A stretch of 60,771 nt of DNA, taken from assembly GCA_934168275.1 (NCBI GenBank), contig CAKPNA010000008.1, positions 1-60,771 of the forward strand, read 5' to 3'. The stretch is from an uncultured Bacilli bacterium. Lineage in GTDB: Bacteria > Bacillota_I > Bacilli_A > RF39 > UBA660. Each line of letters starts with the position of its first letter. Within the stretch, counting starts at the first letter, position 1. The position numbers were made by a program, and so were the translations under genes. The notes under the pieces are model-generated. The model was not told the origin of the DNA. It was given only the letters and a program-made list of their open reading frames with translations, and ran no database searches. Below are positions 59,003 to 60,771 of the stretch, piece by piece.

Positions 59003-59834
59003 TATTTATTCTATAAAAGTTAATAGAGGGTCTATTAAATAATCTAAAATCAACTTTAGATACCCCAATACCACTTGAAACATATAAATCAGTATTCTGA
59101 ATTTTATAATAATTATCATAATATTTCTTAGCTTTTTCTGGCGTCGTTAAAGCCCCAATAAAGGGAAGACGAACCTGACCATTGTGAGAATGTCCCGCTA
59201 GTATTAGATTAATGGTATTATCTTTGCTAACTATTTCATCACTAATATCCGGTTCATGAGTAAGTATAATCTTATAAGAAATATTTTCATCTTGATATGT
59301 TAAAGTCTTATCTAAATCATCCTTATCATAAAAAGAAGTATCTAGTCCTCCAATAAATATCTTATCATTGCTTTCATTATATAATATATCATAACTATTT
59401 TCTAAATAAGTAAAACCAGCATCTGCAAATAAGTTCTTAATCTTATCAGCATATACTACATAATCATGATTACCTCGTACAGCATATTTACCATATTTAG
59501 CTTTAATACTAGATAGAAAACTAATTAACTTTTCATCATTAAAATTATCTATATCAATACTATCATCAATTAAATCTCCGGTAAACACAACAATATCCGG
59601 GTTAATTAAATTAATTTCCTTGCTAATTATCTTTAACTCTTGTTCAGTAATAATTCTTCCGTAATGTAAATCAGAAAAATGTACTATCTTAAATCCATCA
59701 TAACTATCCGCAATATCTGTAGTAATAACATATTCTTTAGTAATTAAACCACTAGTAGCAACATATCTAGAATATAATAAAATACCAAATATACTTAATA
59801 ATATAATAAATGTAATCGCTAAAAATTTTTTCAT
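58995..59834 (-). CDS. Membrane-anchored metallophosphoesterase (YkuE/YaeI-like)
   Basis: A 279-residue calcineurin-like phosphoesterase. An N-terminal membrane helix (residues 3-21) is followed by the metal motifs KIVHFSDLHYGR, VVFTGDLIDDS, AVRGNHDYVVY, ILTHEPDI and LAGHSHNGQVRLP. Members remove phosphates from lipid or nucleotide substrates, for example UDP-2,3-diacylglucosamine in Gram-negatives; here the substrate is unknown. It overlaps the CPBP gene by four bases. Confidence 0.9.
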   Translation of the reverse strand: MKKFLAITFIILLSIFGILLYSRYVATSGLITKEYVITTDIADSYDGFKIVHFSDLHYGRIITEQELKIISKEINLINPDIVVFTGDLIDDSIDIDNFNDEKLISFLSSIKAKYGKYAVRGNHDYVVYADKIKNLFADAGFTYLENSYDILYNESNDKIFIGGLDTSFYDKDDLDKTLTYQDENISYKIILTHEPDISDEIVSKDNTINLILAGHSHNGQVRLPFIGALTTPEKAKKYYDNYYKIQNTDLYVSSGIGVSKVDFRLFNRPSINFYRINKK

Positions 59835-60520
59835 AGAATACCACTTCCTAATATATAGATAAGAGCGGTAGCTGTATTATGAATGCTATGCATTATCATT
59901 GAAGAAAAAATATTATCTGTCTTATAATATAAAGAAGCAAAAGCTATACCTAGAGCTGAGTAGGGGATTAAGTATAATAAATCACTAGGACTAGATATTA
60001 AAGATATAACATGTAGTGAGCCAAAAACCACGCCACTCATAATAATATATACATACTTAGATTTAAATATTTCCCTAAAAGCCTTTCTAAATACCATTTC
60101 CTCAACAAAAGGAGCATAAATACCTACTGCAAATAGCATATATATTGGGGCATCACTAATCATACTACGCACATTTTCTTCATTACCAGCATTTGCTCCG
60201 GTAAAAAATATCGCTATTAGCAAATTACTAATAACCATGACAACGAATCCGGCAAACCAATACTTAAATGAAACTTCAAAATTATTTTTAAAATCTTTAA
60301 AGTATTCTTTTACATCATGAATAAATGTCTTGCGATACATTAAGAAAATAATTAGCATAAATGTTATATCGCAAACCAAGTAGTAAAGAATCTGCATAAT
60401 CGGACTTAAACTATTAAAATCAATTCTAAATATAAAAATAGGTATCGAAGAATACATAAGTACTAGTAGCATCAACAACCCAACCTTAAATATGTTAAAT
60501 ATTTCATTTATTTTTTTCAT
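59831..60520 (-). CDS. CPBP-family intramembrane metalloprotease
   Basis: A 229-residue polytopic protein with about seven membrane helices. The CPBP/Rce1 catalytic motifs are present: YAPFVEEMVFRKAFRE (Glu-Glu-x3-Arg) and VVFGSLHVISL with His. This family includes bacteriocin self-immunity proteins and CAAX-type proteases. GGAGGTAAG lies upstream of the ATG on the minus strand. It is the first gene of a two-gene minus-strand operon with the phosphoesterase. Confidence 0.9.
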   Translation of the reverse strand: MKKINEIFNIFKVGLLMLLVLMYSSIPIFIFRIDFNSLSPIMQILYYLVCDITFMLIIFLMYRKTFIHDVKEYFKDFKNNFEVSFKYWFAGFVVMVISNLLIAIFFTGANAGNEENVRSMISDAPIYMLFAVGIYAPFVEEMVFRKAFREIFKSKYVYIIMSGVVFGSLHVISLISSPSDLLYLIPYSALGIAFASLYYKTDNIFSSMIMHSIHNTATALIYILGSGIL

Positions 60521-60688
60521 AATCTTACCTCCATATCATCATAAGTATATTCTATCATATAATTATATTATAATCATCAAAAAGATAATTTATTAGCCAA
60601 AAATGATGTCATTGTCTAGTAAAAAGGATGAAATAAATCACAAGCCCTTAAAATACTATGAAAAACTCAAAAAATGTTGAAAAAAGTA

Positions 60689-60717
60689 TTGACATTAATG
60701 GCTAAAAAGGGTATTAT
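60689..60717 (+). promoter_or_regulatory. Promoter and start of a structured leader at the right edge
   Basis: A consensus TTGACA (60689-60694) and TATTAT (60712-60717) are 17 bases apart, reading rightwards out of the window. The following 50 bases contain GAGAAA pairing with TTTCTC around GATGGCAAC, a hairpin that could begin a ribosomal-protein-type or other 5' leader. The regulated gene is outside the window. Confidence 0.6.
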
Positions 60718-60771
60718 TTATTTACCGTCTTGAGAAAAGATGGCAACAATTTCTCTTGTTTGCATATTATA

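Overview
The window is AT-rich DNA from a single-membrane low-GC Firmicute. TGA is used as a stop (for example fmt and the 26138 gene) and TGG encodes Trp, so the code is the standard bacterial one and this is not a UGA-Trp mollicute. Gene content (T-box valS, ricA next to miaB, CwlD-like amidase, Lgt, Tad-type export genes without a secretin) fits an uncultured gut Bacilli-like lineage. That placement is an inference from gene content only. Genes are densely packed, mostly on the + strand; three minus-strand genes lie near the right end.

Layout. 1-5300 is the end module of an integrative element: a sigma-70-like protein, a strongly structured intergenic RNA candidate, a small ORF overlapping a MazF/PemK toxin, an excisionase, two tyrosine integrases in tandem, and a cluster of repeats that may be integrase or attachment sites. 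5305-19942 carries uvrB, an SH3-like surface protein, murC, a J-domain protein, a valine T-box leading into an HD-like gene and valS, a YetF-like membrane protein, a transglutaminase-like protein and a large anchored protein with an HELTH metallopeptidase motif. 20003-23922 has two orphan genes, a cell-wall amidase, an Abi_2/HEPN-type protein and an HtrA protease. 24009-28731 has trmB, murF and an unusual aminotransferase plus ATP-grasp pair. Three tRNA genes (Lys, Ile, Glu) follow.

29268-40310 holds a MazG-like protein, a LemA/DUF2207 pair, a membrane-anchored dockerin+cohesin protein, a compact Tad-like pilus/secretion operon and a YebC regulator. 40506-49410 has an Rpn-type nuclease with an in-frame heptad repeat, a processive glycosyltransferase, typA, a small terminated RNA candidate, a holin-like protein, lgt, trxB and a complex surface-protein locus. 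49533 to the end carries lepA, a divergent RNB protein, miaB, ricA, a GH3 hexosaminidase, fmt, small hypothetical genes, an HD hydrolase, a metallophosphoesterase and a CPBP protease.

The most notable system is 47327-49410. A promoter precedes a 19-codon leader ORF that contains a run of ten G in AT-rich DNA. A long intrinsic terminator follows, then a 608-residue exported protein. Losing one G would extend leader translation exactly through the 5' arm of the terminator, which suggests phase-variable attenuation. The 3' end of the protein gene contains a 111-base block of about 53% GC, rich in NNC codons and encoding a C-type-lectin-like variable tip. This looks like the variable repeat of a diversity-generating retroelement whose template and reverse transcriptase are not in this window. 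If both readings hold, one surface protein would be switched on and off by slippage and diversified by targeted mutagenesis.
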